64,000 bases of DNA from Christiangramia echinicola DSM 19838 (GCF_000423065.1 NZ_AUHG01000012.1:434001-498000), one strand, 5' to 3'. Counted from the stretch's first letter, positions 18,862 through 27,449 are shown. The notes: a model not told the origin generated them from the letters alone. Program-made: numbers and translations.

Positions 18862-19923
18862 ATGAAGACGATCAAAGGACCTGCTGTATTTTTAGCACAG
18901 TTCATGGACGATAAAGAACCTTTTAATTCACTGGATGGTTTATGTAAATGGGCATCAAAGTTAGGTTATAAAGGTATCCAGATCCCAACCTGGGAAACCA
19001 GGTTAATAGACATAGAAAAAGCAGCTAATAGTAAAACTTATTGTGACGAACTAAAAGGTAACATTGAATCTTATGGGCTGGAAATAACCGAGCTTAGTTC
19101 TCATTTACAGGGACAGCTTGTAGCAGTTCATCCTGCTTATGATATTATGTTCGATAATTTTGCGCCTGATGATTACAAGAACAATCCTGAAAAAAGGACA
19201 AAATGGGCTATAGATCAACTAAAATATTGTGCAAAAGCCAGCCGTAATTTAGGATTGGATGTGCATGGTACTTTTAGTGGTTCTTTTCTATGGCATACTA
19301 TGCATCCATGGCCTCAAAGACCAGAAGGCCTCGTAGAAATGGGTTTTAAGGAATTAGCGAAACGCTGGATGCCTATTCTAAATGAATTTGACGAACAGGG
19401 AGTAGACGTTTGTTACGAAATTCATCCCGGTGAAGACCTGCATGACGGAGTCACTTTTGAGCGTTTTCTGGATGCTACAAATAATCATAAAAGGGTGAAT
19501 ATTCTATATGATCCAAGCCATTTTGTTTTACAGCAACTTGACTATATTGAATATATAGACCATTATCACGATTATATAAAAATGTTCCATGTAAAAGATG
19601 CTGAATTTAATCCTACCGGAAAAAAAGGAATGTTTGGTGGTTTTGGTGACTGGAAAGATAGGGCCGGTAGATACAGACATCCTGGAGATGGTCAGGTAGA
19701 TTTTCAAACTGTTTTTTCAAAATTAACAGAATATGGCTGTGATGTTTGGGCAGTCCTGGAATGGGAATGTTGTATTAAATCACCAGATCAGGGAGCTAGA
19801 GAAGGAGCTCCGTTTATTAAAAAATATATTATTGAAGCAACAGAAAAAAGGTTCGATGACTTTGCAGGATCTGAAATTGATGAAAGTAAACTAAAACGAA
19901 TTTTAGGAATTAATAAAAATTGA
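18862..19923 (+). CDS. Cytosolic sugar phosphate isomerase/epimerase (xylose isomerase-like TIM barrel)
   Basis: 353 residues, no signal peptide. Metal-ligand motifs of the AP endonuclease 2/xylose isomerase-like fold are clear: CYEIHPGED, ILYDPSHFVLQQ, MFHVKDAEF, and AVLEWECC. HPGDGQVDFQTVF is the typical late-barrel motif. Two family members in one operon, one exported (15440) and one cytosolic, suggest different steps rather than redundancy. The stop (TGA 19921-19923) is 2 bp from the next ATG. The reaction is unproved; keto-sugar isomerisation or hydration fits the neighbours. Confidence 0.88.
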   Translation: MKTIKGPAVFLAQFMDDKEPFNSLDGLCKWASKLGYKGIQIPTWETRLIDIEKAANSKTYCDELKGNIESYGLEITELSSHLQGQLVAVHPAYDIMFDNFAPDDYKNNPEKRTKWAIDQLKYCAKASRNLGLDVHGTFSGSFLWHTMHPWPQRPEGLVEMGFKELAKRWMPILNEFDEQGVDVCYEIHPGEDLHDGVTFERFLDATNNHKRVNILYDPSHFVLQQLDYIEYIDHYHDYIKMFHVKDAEFNPTGKKGMFGGFGDWKDRAGRYRHPGDGQVDFQTVFSKLTEYGCDVWAVLEWECCIKSPDQGAREGAPFIKKYIIEATEKRFDDFAGSEIDESKLKRILGINKN

Positions 19924-19925
19924 TA

Positions 19926-20678
19926 ATGAAAAGAATAATTTTAATAGGATGTTCCATACTGGCTTTGACTTCATGCAAAAACGATAAGAAAGAATCTCAG
20001 GAAGTTGAAGTAGCCAAAACTGAAAAGATGGAAGCTAAGACCAATGAAAATAAGGAATGGAAAGTACTTTTTAGTGGAGAAGATCTGGAAGGCTGGCAGA
20101 CCTATAATAGGGATTCGATTTCTAGCCAGTGGAAAGTGGAGGATGGTGCGATCTCATTTGCTCCTGCAAAAGGTGATAAAAGGATCAAAGAGTATTTAAT
20201 GACTAAAGATAAATATGAAAATTTTGAGCTTCAGATCGAATGGAAAATTTCTGAAGGTGGAAATAGCGGAATATTATATGGGGTACAGGAAATGGATAAA
20301 TACGATGAGCCTTATTACACCGGCCCTGAAATACAGATCCTTGATAATCAAAAACATCCAGATGCAAAAAACGGTTTAAACCGTACTGCTGGTGCTTTAT
20401 ACGATATGGTACCTCCAAATAAAGATGTTACGAAATCTGCCGGGGAATGGAATAAGGAAGTTATTCATATAGATCATAAAGAAAATATAGGCTGGGTAAA
20501 ATTAAATGGAGTGAAGGTGACTGAATTTCCTGTAAATGGAGAAAAATGGAAAAATATGGTCCAGGACTCTAAATTTAGTCAATGGGAAGACTTTGGAACC
20601 AGTAGCAAAGGCTATATAGCATTGCAGGATCATGATGATAAAGTCTGGTTTAGAAATATTAAAATAAAAGAACTTTAA
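19926..20678 (+). CDS. DUF1080 (3-keto-glycoside lyase/hydratase family) lipoprotein
   Basis: 250 residues from ATG 19926; a TTG six bases earlier would overlap the previous stop and is less likely. Lipobox LTSC lies at about residue 17. The PF06439 domain begins at WKVLFSGEDLEGWQTYN and includes GGNSGILYGVQ, YTGPEIQILDN and the terminal GYIALQDHDDKVWFRNIKIKEL, all typical. Recent annotations of this family describe 3-keto-glucoside 1,2-lyase or 3-keto-2-hydroxyglucal hydratase activity. As a lipoprotein it should work in the periplasm, next to the GMC dehydrogenase. It is the last gene of the operon, followed by a strong terminator. Confidence 0.9.
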   Translation: MKRIILIGCSILALTSCKNDKKESQEVEVAKTEKMEAKTNENKEWKVLFSGEDLEGWQTYNRDSISSQWKVEDGAISFAPAKGDKRIKEYLMTKDKYENFELQIEWKISEGGNSGILYGVQEMDKYDEPYYTGPEIQILDNQKHPDAKNGLNRTAGALYDMVPPNKDVTKSAGEWNKEVIHIDHKENIGWVKLNGVKVTEFPVNGEKWKNMVQDSKFSQWEDFGTSSKGYIALQDHDDKVWFRNIKIKEL

Positions 20679-20695
20679 GAATAGTTTATCAAATT

Positions 20696-20724
20696 AAAAG
20701 CTGCCACCAAGGCAGCTTTTTTTT
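20696..20724 (+). terminator. Rho-independent terminator of the sugar operon
   Basis: AAAAGCTGCC (20696-20705) pairs perfectly with GGCAGCTTTT (20711-20720) around a 5-base loop, and the T-tract continues to 20724. It begins 18 bp after the DUF1080 stop. Confidence 0.9.
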
Positions 20725-20770
20725 ATTCTTGATATTTACCAGGAAATTCTGTTTCCTTAATTATATAATT

Positions 20771-21985
20771 ATGCAAAAGATCGACGTAAGCTTCAAGAAT
20801 TCAGATTCTAAAACCTTGAAAGGAGTTATAGAATTACCATTCAATAAAAACCCGGAAAACTTTGTTCTTTTTGCACATTGCTTTACCTGTAATAAGAATT
20901 TTCATGCTCCATCAAATATTAGTAAGAGCCTTGCCTCTAAAGGCTATGGAGTTTTAAGGTTCGATTTTACCGGACTGGGAGATAGTGAAGGAGAATTTGA
21001 AGATACAAGTTTCTCTGGAAACGTAGATGACCTGGTTGCGGCAGCAAAGTTCCTGGAAAAAGAATATAATGCACCTGCCTTGATAGTGGGTCATTCTTTA
21101 GGTGGTGCCGCTGCCCTATTCGCTTCAGCAAAGATCGAATCTGTTAAAGCTATAGTCACCATCAATGCCCCTTCCAATCTAACCCACGTTCAAAAACATT
21201 TTGAGTCTAGTTTGAATGAAATTGAAAACGAAGGTTCAGCAAATATTAAAATTGGTGGTCGCAGTTTCAAGATTAAAAAGCATTTTGTAGATGACCTTGA
21301 GAAAAATAAAGATGCCAGGGCCATGAATAAAATAAGAAAACCATTGCTTATTATGCATTCACCACAGGATGAAATCGTATCTATAGACCATGCTGAAGAA
21401 CTATACAAAGCTGCATGGCATCCAAAAAGTTTTATTTCTCTGGATGGTGCAGATCATATGTTAAGCAACAAGCCTGATTCTCAATATGCCGGTACCGTGA
21501 TTGCGGCATGGGCCAGCAACTACATCAAAGAAACTGAAGTGCCAGAATTGGAAACAGACCACGAAGTTATGGCAAATCTTGGCCATGAGGGTTATACCAC
21601 TCAAATGGTAGCTGGCAGGCATCATTTTATTGCAGATGAACCGGTAAAAGCTGGTGGTAGTGATCTTGGACCAAATCCATATGAATTAGTGTCGAGCGGA
21701 CTGGCAGCATGTACTTCCATGACTATACAAATGTACGCTCGTAGAAAAAAATGGAATGTTGATAATGTTGAAACCCACGTAAATTATTCCAAAAAGCATG
21801 CTGATGATTGTGCAGATTGCGAAAATGATATGGCCAAAATAGACAGTTTTGACCGTGAGATCTCTTTAAAAGGTGACCTGGATGATAAACAGGTCAAAAG
21901 ATTAATGGAAATAGCAGATAAGTGCCCGGTACATAAAACCTTATCTGCAAAAGCACAGATTAAAACGAAGTTGAGAAATTCTTAG
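20771..21985 (+). CDS. Alpha/beta hydrolase fused to OsmC-family peroxidase domain
   Basis: 404 residues from ATG 20771; a TTG 42 bp upstream would only add sequence inside the terminator-leader region. Residues ~1-260 form an alpha/beta hydrolase with nucleophile elbow GHSLGG (Ser109), HSPQDEIV for the acid and DGADHML for the His. Residues ~275-404 form an OsmC/Ohr-like domain with the two redox cysteines in LAACTSMT and CPVHKTLS. OsmC enzymes reduce organic hydroperoxides with thiols. The fusion occurs in several bacterial groups; the hydrolase may release a peroxidised acyl group for the second domain, which is inference. It stands alone between a terminator and the SOD gene. Confidence 0.92.
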   Translation: MQKIDVSFKNSDSKTLKGVIELPFNKNPENFVLFAHCFTCNKNFHAPSNISKSLASKGYGVLRFDFTGLGDSEGEFEDTSFSGNVDDLVAAAKFLEKEYNAPALIVGHSLGGAAALFASAKIESVKAIVTINAPSNLTHVQKHFESSLNEIENEGSANIKIGGRSFKIKKHFVDDLEKNKDARAMNKIRKPLLIMHSPQDEIVSIDHAEELYKAAWHPKSFISLDGADHMLSNKPDSQYAGTVIAAWASNYIKETEVPELETDHEVMANLGHEGYTTQMVAGRHHFIADEPVKAGGSDLGPNPYELVSSGLAACTSMTIQMYARRKKWNVDNVETHVNYSKKHADDCADCENDMAKIDSFDREISLKGDLDDKQVKRLMEIADKCPVHKTLSAKAQIKTKLRNS

Positions 21986-22096
21986 ATCTGTCCCCTAATA
22001 TTTTCCCATTGTTAAGCTATACTTAAATCTTTGGTGATCCCTTTGAATAGGATTAATTTAGAGTCATTAAATGATTTTTAAACCAATCGAAACACT

Positions 22097-22690
22097 ATGA
22101 AACGTATTAGCTTATCTCTTGTTCTTTGTGCAGGATTAATCTTCACAAGTTGCAAGAATGACAAAAAAGAAAAAGAAATGGAAGACCAGTCAGAAACTGA
22201 AATGACTTCTGATATGGAGACCGAAGAGGAAAAAGAAGTAAAAAAAGTAAAGGTTACTCTTAATTCGGTTAGTGATTCTGATTTATCAGGAAACGTAGTA
22301 TTCACTGAAGAAGATGGTGAAGTATCTATGACCGCGATCATTTCTGGTTTAGCCGAAGGTACACATGCTATACATATCCATGAAAAAGGAGACTGTTCTG
22401 CTGCTGATGGTAAATCTGCTGGAGGTCACTGGAACCCAACCGATGCTCAACATGGTGAATGGGGAGACTCTGAAGGATATCATAAAGGAGATATCGGGAA
22501 TTTCGAAGTTGATGCCAATGGTAATGGTACTGTTAATATGAGTACAGATGAGTGGTGTATAGGATGTGGCGATGCTAAAAAGGATATTTTAGGAAAAGCT
22601 GTAATCGTACACGATGGTATTGATGACTATACTTCTCAACCTTCTGGTGCAGCCGGAACCCGCGTAGGATGTGGAGAAATTAATATGTAA
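22097..22690 (+). CDS. sodC: Exported Cu/Zn superoxide dismutase lipoprotein
   Basis: 197 residues with lipobox FTSC (Cys19) followed by a charged, Glu-rich linker to residue ~50. The SodC core has HIHEKGDC (Cu ligands His93 and His95), GGHWNP (bridging His111), further Zn-site His residues, and VIVHDGIDDY with the last Cu ligand; the disulfide Cys are Cys100 and the Cys in RVGCGE. An extra WCIGCG pair precedes VIVHDG. It dismutates superoxide in the periplasm. It has its own terminator and stands just upstream of an ECF sigma factor gene. Confidence 0.93.
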   Translation: MKRISLSLVLCAGLIFTSCKNDKKEKEMEDQSETEMTSDMETEEEKEVKKVKVTLNSVSDSDLSGNVVFTEEDGEVSMTAIISGLAEGTHAIHIHEKGDCSAADGKSAGGHWNPTDAQHGEWGDSEGYHKGDIGNFEVDANGNGTVNMSTDEWCIGCGDAKKDILGKAVIVHDGIDDYTSQPSGAAGTRVGCGEINM

Positions 22691-22711
22691 AGAATTTTCA
22701 AATACTATTTT

Positions 22712-22737
22712 AAAGCGGCCGAAAAGCCGCTTTTTTT
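22712..22737 (+). terminator. Rho-independent terminator after sodC
   Basis: AAAGCGGC (22712-22719) pairs with GCCGCTTT (22726-22733) across a 6-base loop, followed by a run of T to 22737. Confidence 0.9.
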
Positions 22738-22779
22738 ATATACTTATAAAACTTATATTTATTTCCTCAAACAAAATTT

Positions 22780-23310
22780 ATGCAGCAGGACGGACTTATC
22801 CTTGAACTCCAAAATGGTAATGAAAGGGCTTTTCAACGTATTTATGAATTATATTCTGAAAGCGTTTACGGTATCATATATAGTATATTAAATGATGAGG
22901 CTATAGCACAGGAAATACTTCAGGATGTATTTCTTAAGATCTGGAATAACTCTTCTTCTTATAATTCTGATAAAGGAAGGTTTTTTACCTGGATCCTGAA
23001 TATAGCCCGAAATGCTTCTATAGACCACATAAGATCTAAAAGCCATAAGAACAGTAAGAAAAACCTTGCTGCAGATAATTTCGTAGATATTCTGGAGAGC
23101 AGATCAAACTTTTCAGCTAAAGCTGATGCGATCGGGATCAAAAAGTATATCGATATTCTTAAGCCGGTTTGTAAAAAGTTGATAGACCTTTTATTTTTTA
23201 AAGGTTATACCCAAAAAGAAACCGCTGAAGAACTTGAAATGCCCCTGGGAACTGTCAAAACGAGAAACAGAGCCTGTATAAATAAGTTAAGGGAAATGTT
23301 AGCAGAATAA
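22780..23310 (+). CDS. ECF-type RNA polymerase sigma factor
   Basis: 176 residues. Region 2 reads AFQRIYELYSESVYGIIYSIL...EILQDVFLKIW, followed by FFTWILNIARNASIDHIRS; region 4 has GYTQKETAEELEMPLGTVKTRNRACINKLR. This pattern fits SigK/EcfG-like ECF factors paired with an RskA-type anti-sigma. The downstream gene, 3 bp away, is exactly such a partner. The nearby exported SOD suggests an oxidative or envelope stress trigger, but a terminator separates the two units and the regulon is unknown. Confidence 0.93.
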   Translation: MQQDGLILELQNGNERAFQRIYELYSESVYGIIYSILNDEAIAQEILQDVFLKIWNNSSSYNSDKGRFFTWILNIARNASIDHIRSKSHKNSKKNLAADNFVDILESRSNFSAKADAIGIKKYIDILKPVCKKLIDLLFFKGYTQKETAEELEMPLGTVKTRNRACINKLREMLAE

Positions 23311-23313
23311 GAA

Positions 23314-24123
23314 ATGGATATAAAAGAATACATATCATCTGGAATACTGGAATTATACGTTTACGGTGCGCTTACTGAAGCAGAAAGCCGTGAAGTTAGC
23401 CAGGCATTAAGGGAACATCCTGAAATAAGAAAAGAGGTTGAGGAGATCGAAGTTGCCCTGCAGAAATTATCTGCTGCAGCCGCTCCGTCATATAATGCAG
23501 AGGCGATACTTGCCAGTATAAAGAAAAAATTAGGAAACAAATCTGAAGGTACTGTTATTGGTATCGAAAGGAAAAAGGAAACAGACTGGGTCGCTTACAT
23601 GGGATGGGCCGCAACTGTGGTACTTCTTGTTGGACTATTCTTCGTATTTGAAGATAAGAATAACCTGAGAGAACAGCTTAGCTCAGAACAGGCTGAAAAT
23701 GCTAAAATGGAGCAGCAGATCGCTGATGCAAGAGAAGATGCAGAAAAGTCTGAAGAACTACTTGCCGTATTAAGGGACAAGAACGTTTCAAAAGTATCTT
23801 TACAGGGACAGAATGTAGCACCAGAGGCATATGCCGCCGTTTACTGGAATAAGGAAGAAAACAAAGCGTATATAGACGCTAAAGATCTTCCGGAACCTCC
23901 TAGAGGTAAGGTTTACCAGGTATGGTCTTTAAAACTGGAGCCACTTACTCCTACCAGTATTGGATTACTTGATGAATTTGATATGGATGACAATAAGATC
24001 TTCGCCTTAGAAAATGCCAATGAATCACAGGCATTTGGTATTACACTTGAGCCAGAAGGTGGTAGTGATTCACCTACAATGGATCAATTATACGTACTGG
24101 GTGCGGTAGCTGCGGCTCCTTAA
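23314..24123 (+). CDS. RskA-like membrane anti-sigma factor
   Basis: 269 residues. The N-terminal ~75 residues form the cytosolic sigma-binding part (SGILELYVYGALTEAESREV), without the zinc-finger HxxxCxxC. One transmembrane segment lies near 95-111 (MGWAATVVLLVGLFFVF), followed by a coiled coil (~112-155, EQLSSEQAENAKMEQQI). The extracytoplasmic RskA C-terminal domain includes VYWNKEENKAYIDAKDLPEP, GKVYQVWSL and FGITLEPEGGSDSPT. It should hold the preceding sigma factor inactive until its signal. Tight coupling (3 bp gap) supports the pairing. Confidence 0.92.
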   Translation: MDIKEYISSGILELYVYGALTEAESREVSQALREHPEIRKEVEEIEVALQKLSAAAAPSYNAEAILASIKKKLGNKSEGTVIGIERKKETDWVAYMGWAATVVLLVGLFFVFEDKNNLREQLSSEQAENAKMEQQIADAREDAEKSEELLAVLRDKNVSKVSLQGQNVAPEAYAAVYWNKEENKAYIDAKDLPEPPRGKVYQVWSLKLEPLTPTSIGLLDEFDMDDNKIFALENANESQAFGITLEPEGGSDSPTMDQLYVLGAVAAAP

Positions 24124-24150
24124 TGATCTATTCAAAATAATTATAAACAA

Positions 24151-24178
24151 TAAGCCCCGCGTGAAAACGCGGGGCTTA
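24151..24178 (+). terminator. Strong GC-rich hairpin after the sigma/anti-sigma genes
   Basis: TAAGCCCCGCGT (24151-24162) and ACGCGGGGCTTA (24167-24178) form a perfect 12 bp stem with a GAAA tetraloop. The T-tract is poor in both directions. Confidence 0.8.
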
Positions 24179-24197
24179 TCTTTGTAAATACTTAGAA

Positions 24198-24215
24198 AAA
24201 TTCCGGGAGGAATTT
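24198..24215. repeat. Short perfect inverted repeat between convergent units
   Basis: AAATTCC (24198-24204) and GGAATTT (24209-24215) flank GGGA. It lies in the 251 bp gap between the anti-sigma gene and the convergent LytTR gene. It may be an mRNA 3'-end hairpin for the minus-strand operon. I see no gene in this gap. Confidence 0.4.
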
Positions 24216-24374
24216 GTTAACCTCTAAGCATCTAACCAACCAAAAAAATCAAAAACTCAAAATCGATAATTTGACAAAAGGCAAATTATTCAATAACAAA
24301 CCTTAGAGTTATATCAAGATATACGGAAGGAGATGCACGTTGGTTTTTAAATTTTCAATTTTAACATTTATAAA

Positions 24375-25133
24375 TCAGTTATTTAACCAGGTCTTGAAAT
24401 CCCTTACCCTTTCCCTGCTTACTATTAGCTGGAATTCATTAAAGTTTTCAAGCTTTACCTCTAATCTGGAATTAGTGTATGAGACGATATCTTTAATTGC
24501 ATTGATGTTCAAAATACACTTTCTATTGATACGGTAGAATTTATCAGGATCAAGATCTTCTTCAAGTTGCTCTAACGGAATGTCTATTGGATAATTTCTA
24601 CCTGAATTGCAATGAATATAGGTAGCTTTATTTTCAGAAAAAAAACAGGCTACATCTGCAATCTCAACAAGTTTAAGATGTTGCCCGATTTGAGCCGTGA
24701 ATCTCGTTTTATAATTCTTGCTATTAGTAGATTGAGTTAGTAAAGATCTTAATTCACTTACATCAAAGTTACTGGACTGCTTTTGGGTATTATTAAATTT
24801 AGTGATCGCAGCCTCCAGTTCCTCTTCATCTATTGGCTTTAAAAGATAATCTATGCTATTTAGCTTAAAAGCCTTTAGTGCGTATTCATCGTACGCGGTC
24901 GTAAAAATAATCGCACTATCTGTTTTTATATGCTCAAATATCTCAAAAGAAAGGCCATCGCTTAATTGAATGTCCAGGAATATAAGATCTGGATGTTGGT
25001 TATTATTAAACCAGTCTACAGCTTCTGCAACCGAATGAAGCATGATCTGGGTTTCTATTCCCAGTTTTGCAAGCATTCTTTGTAAGCGCCTGGCAGCCGG
25101 CTTTTCGTCTTCAATAATTATAACTCTTATCAC
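24375..25133 (-). CDS. LytTR-family response regulator
   Basis: 252 residues. An N-terminal receiver domain has the acidic pair EDE at 8-10, phosphoacceptor Asp54 in LIFLDIQLSDG, TTAYDEYALKAF and the conserved Lys in YLLKPID. A LytTR DNA-binding domain follows (~145-250) with EIADVACFFSENKATYIH and FYRINRKCILNINAI. It is the last gene of a three-gene minus-strand operon after the LytS-type kinase and a small 2TM protein, so it should be the kinase's partner. Targets are unknown. Confidence 0.95.
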   Translation of the reverse strand: MIRVIIIEDEKPAARRLQRMLAKLGIETQIMLHSVAEAVDWFNNNQHPDLIFLDIQLSDGLSFEIFEHIKTDSAIIFTTAYDEYALKAFKLNSIDYLLKPIDEEELEAAITKFNNTQKQSSNFDVSELRSLLTQSTNSKNYKTRFTAQIGQHLKLVEIADVACFFSENKATYIHCNSGRNYPIDIPLEQLEEDLDPDKFYRINRKCILNINAIKDIVSYTNSRLEVKLENFNEFQLIVSRERVRDFKTWLNN

Positions 25134-25157
25134 TCTTTAATTATATATGTAAATACT

Positions 25158-25481
25158 TTATTTCCAGATCTGCTTTTTATCCTGCTCCATCAGCTCTTTA
25201 ATCTTTTTCTCTTCCCACCTTTTACTGAAGAGAAAATTTGGACCAAAAACACTTGCCCAATGGGCGAATAGACCAATACCCCAGAAAAATATGGTAGAGT
25301 AGTTTGAAATATCTGAAAGGCCATTAACGAATCCTTCGTCCTGGGTGGTAACAATAAAAATAGCGATGTTAATGAACAAATAAACTACCAGGTGTACGTA
25401 AAAACCTTTGATATCTTTAACCCGTTTTTGAGCAGCTTTATAACTGATATTTTCTTTATAATTCGTTTCCATTATTTCCAT
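25158..25481 (-). CDS. Small 2TM domain protein
   Basis: 107 residues from ATG 25481; an ATG at 25472 would overlap the kinase stop by one base (TAATG) and is equally plausible. The 2TM domain (PF13239) has the amphipathic start AAQKRVKDIKGFYVHLVVYL, two transmembrane helices, and the tail WEEKKIKELMEQDKKQ. It closely resembles the C-terminal extension of the kinase encoded just upstream. 2TM proteins accompany LytS/LytTR systems in Flavobacteria, probably as membrane sensors or modulators; their action is unknown. Confidence 0.88.
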   Translation of the reverse strand: MEIMETNYKENISYKAAQKRVKDIKGFYVHLVVYLFINIAIFIVTTQDEGFVNGLSDISNYSTIFFWGIGLFAHWASVFGPNFLFSKRWEEKKIKELMEQDKKQIWK

Positions 25482-26797
25482 GATTTAGGTTGATTCTGAT
25501 CTTTCTCCATAAGCTCTTTTATCTTACGTTCTTCCCAGTCTGATCCATATCCAAATACTGAAAACCCGTGAATTGTTAGTCCAATTCCCCATCCGAATAA
25601 AGGGAACCAAAACCACTGAAAATCCCAATAGGTGTAGTAATTGATGAAAATAAGGAAAGGAATGACTACGCTGTATGATATCAGGTTTCCGTAGAATTCC
25701 TTGATCTCCTTTACTCTCTGTTTTGCTTTAAAATAAGCGTTCTCCTGGTTGATTTCATTTGTATCCATAACTGAAATTTGTTTGGTTAATACAGGTAATT
25801 TTACACTGAAAATTTCTTCGTTTTGTTCGATTAAAACTTTTCTTTGGGTGACTTCGTTATATCTATTCACAATATTTTGAAGCCCTACTCCTTTCCTACC
25901 GCTTAAAACTTCTTTCTTCTGAAAATTGTTCTCTACGATAAGATATCCGTCAGCTTCATAGATCCTGATCCTTAATGGTTTATTCTCGCTTACAATATTA
26001 TGTTTGATAGTATTTTCCAGTAATAACTGCAGGGAAAGCGGCACTACCTTAGCATCTTCGTTAGATAACTCTTCAGGTATTTCAAAATAAATACTATTCT
26101 CAAATCGCATTTTCAGCAATTTCATGTAGGTATTTGCAAAGTTTAATTCTTCCTTTACACTCACCAGCTCCTTGTCCTTTTGCTCCAACACATATCTATA
26201 TATCTTAGAAAGTGCAGTGGTAAACTTCTGTGCCTGGTCTGGGTTTTCATCAATAAGTGAAGCCAGCACGTTCAGGCTATTAAAAAGAAAGTGGGGATCT
26301 AATTGATTCTTAAGGGCATCAAATTTGGCAGATGCTGTACCTGCTATGATCTTCTGTTGCTTTACTTTTTTCTCCTGAACTGCCTTATAGAAATATACCA
26401 GGTGAAAAAAGAGAGAAATGATCGCCGTAAACATTAATGGGAAAAAGTAAAACCCAATGCTTTCATTTTCCAGAAAGCTTTCTAAAGCTATCCCCTGATA
26501 GAGCGTTTTATCGACTAATCTGCAGAAAAAGAATCCTATTAAGGTAATAACTATAGAGCCAGCGGTTGCGATGATCACCCTTTTTACACCAGCTTGTGCC
26601 CAGCCAATCTTTTTTCCGAAGAACCAGAAATAGAGTGAATTTAAAGCGGTAAGCACAAAGGAATAGAAAAAATACATTCCCCAGTAATCTGCATTTTTAA
26701 AATTCTCGTAGTCCATTCCGTTAAAAGTGGTATCCAGCAAAATAACCAGGAGCGTTACCACAAAACTGATCTTTAATATTTTAAACAGAAATTTCAT
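25472..26797 (-). CDS. LytS-type sensor histidine kinase with fused C-terminal 2TM domain
   Basis: 441 residues from ATG 26797 (a TTG two codons earlier is disfavoured). Four transmembrane helices fill ~1-140, then the His_kinase domain with phosphoacceptor His169 in DPHFLFNSLN, N-box LLENTIKHN near 259-267, and GVGLQNIVNRY. From Met344 (MDTNEINQENAYFKAKQ) the sequence is a complete 2TM domain with helices at ~370-385 and ~390-410 and the tail WEERKIKELMEKD. Kinases of this group normally end just before this point. The extra domain is paralogous to the next gene, so it looks like an in-frame fusion of a formerly separate 2TM gene. Confidence 0.9.
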   Translation of the reverse strand: MKFLFKILKISFVVTLLVILLDTTFNGMDYENFKNADYWGMYFFYSFVLTALNSLYFWFFGKKIGWAQAGVKRVIIATAGSIVITLIGFFFCRLVDKTLYQGIALESFLENESIGFYFFPLMFTAIISLFFHLVYFYKAVQEKKVKQQKIIAGTASAKFDALKNQLDPHFLFNSLNVLASLIDENPDQAQKFTTALSKIYRYVLEQKDKELVSVKEELNFANTYMKLLKMRFENSIYFEIPEELSNEDAKVVPLSLQLLLENTIKHNIVSENKPLRIRIYEADGYLIVENNFQKKEVLSGRKGVGLQNIVNRYNEVTQRKVLIEQNEEIFSVKLPVLTKQISVMDTNEINQENAYFKAKQRVKEIKEFYGNLISYSVVIPFLIFINYYTYWDFQWFWFPLFGWGIGLTIHGFSVFGYGSDWEERKIKELMEKDQNQPKSWK

Positions 26798-26981
26798 AGT
26801 CAATTTATATTCTGAAGCTAATTTGAGAAGATTGTACGCTAGATCGAAAACTAAACTTCTGAATTGTCAATTTTCCATTCCGAATTGTATTCTTATCTCG
26901 ATTTTGGCTTTTCAACCTGAAAATTAAATAATCTTTAACATTTAAATGAATAACTTGAGGTCAAATCCAAAAAATTAAATA

Positions 26982-27416
26982 ATGACCATTTTTGAAGCCT
27001 TAAGACAGGAGCACGAAATACAAAGAGATCTTATAGATAAATTGATCAAAACTGAAGGAAAGACCGAAGAGAGAAAGAAATTATTTGAAGATCTAAAACA
27101 CGAATTAAAAATTCATGAAGATGCAGAAGAACGCCACTTTTACATTCCGTTAATGGAAAAGGATATGACCCAGGAAAAGGCAAGGCATAGTGTTGCAGAA
27201 CATCATGAAATGGATGAACTGGTGGAGCAACTAGAAGATACAGAGATGGATGCTTCAAATTGGTTAAAATTAGCCAAAGATCTGGAACATCAACTAATTC
27301 ATCACCTCGATGAAGAAGAACATGAGGTTTTTCAAATGGCTGGTAAAGTGCTAACCGATAAACAAAAAACAGATCTGGCTTCAGATTATAACAAAGAGAT
27401 TCGCAAGAATAGATAA
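26982..27416 (+). CDS. Hemerythrin domain protein
   Basis: 144 residues forming one four-helix HHE cation-binding domain: RQEHEIQRDLID, LKIHEDAEERHFYIPLM, AEHHEMDELVEQL and LIHHLDEEEHEVF supply the His and Glu ligands for a di-iron site. Such proteins bind O2 or handle iron and reactive nitrogen or oxygen species. It stands alone and converges on the NDH-2 gene with a shared terminator. The partner is unknown. Confidence 0.92.
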   Translation: MTIFEALRQEHEIQRDLIDKLIKTEGKTEERKKLFEDLKHELKIHEDAEERHFYIPLMEKDMTQEKARHSVAEHHEMDELVEQLEDTEMDASNWLKLAKDLEHQLIHHLDEEEHEVFQMAGKVLTDKQKTDLASDYNKEIRKNR

Positions 27417-27421
27417 TTAAA

Positions 27422-27449
27422 AAGCCCCGCTAATTTGCGGGGCTTCTTT
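27422..27449. terminator. Bidirectional terminator between hemerythrin and NDH-2 genes
   Basis: AAGCCCCGC (27422-27430) pairs with GCGGGGCTT (27437-27445). A T-rich tract follows on the plus strand and an A-tract precedes it, so it can serve both convergent genes. Confidence 0.85.

Noticed and set aside
20203-20418. A small minus-strand ORF inside the DUF1080 gene
   Set aside because: No domain, fully inside a conserved gene, no separate signals.
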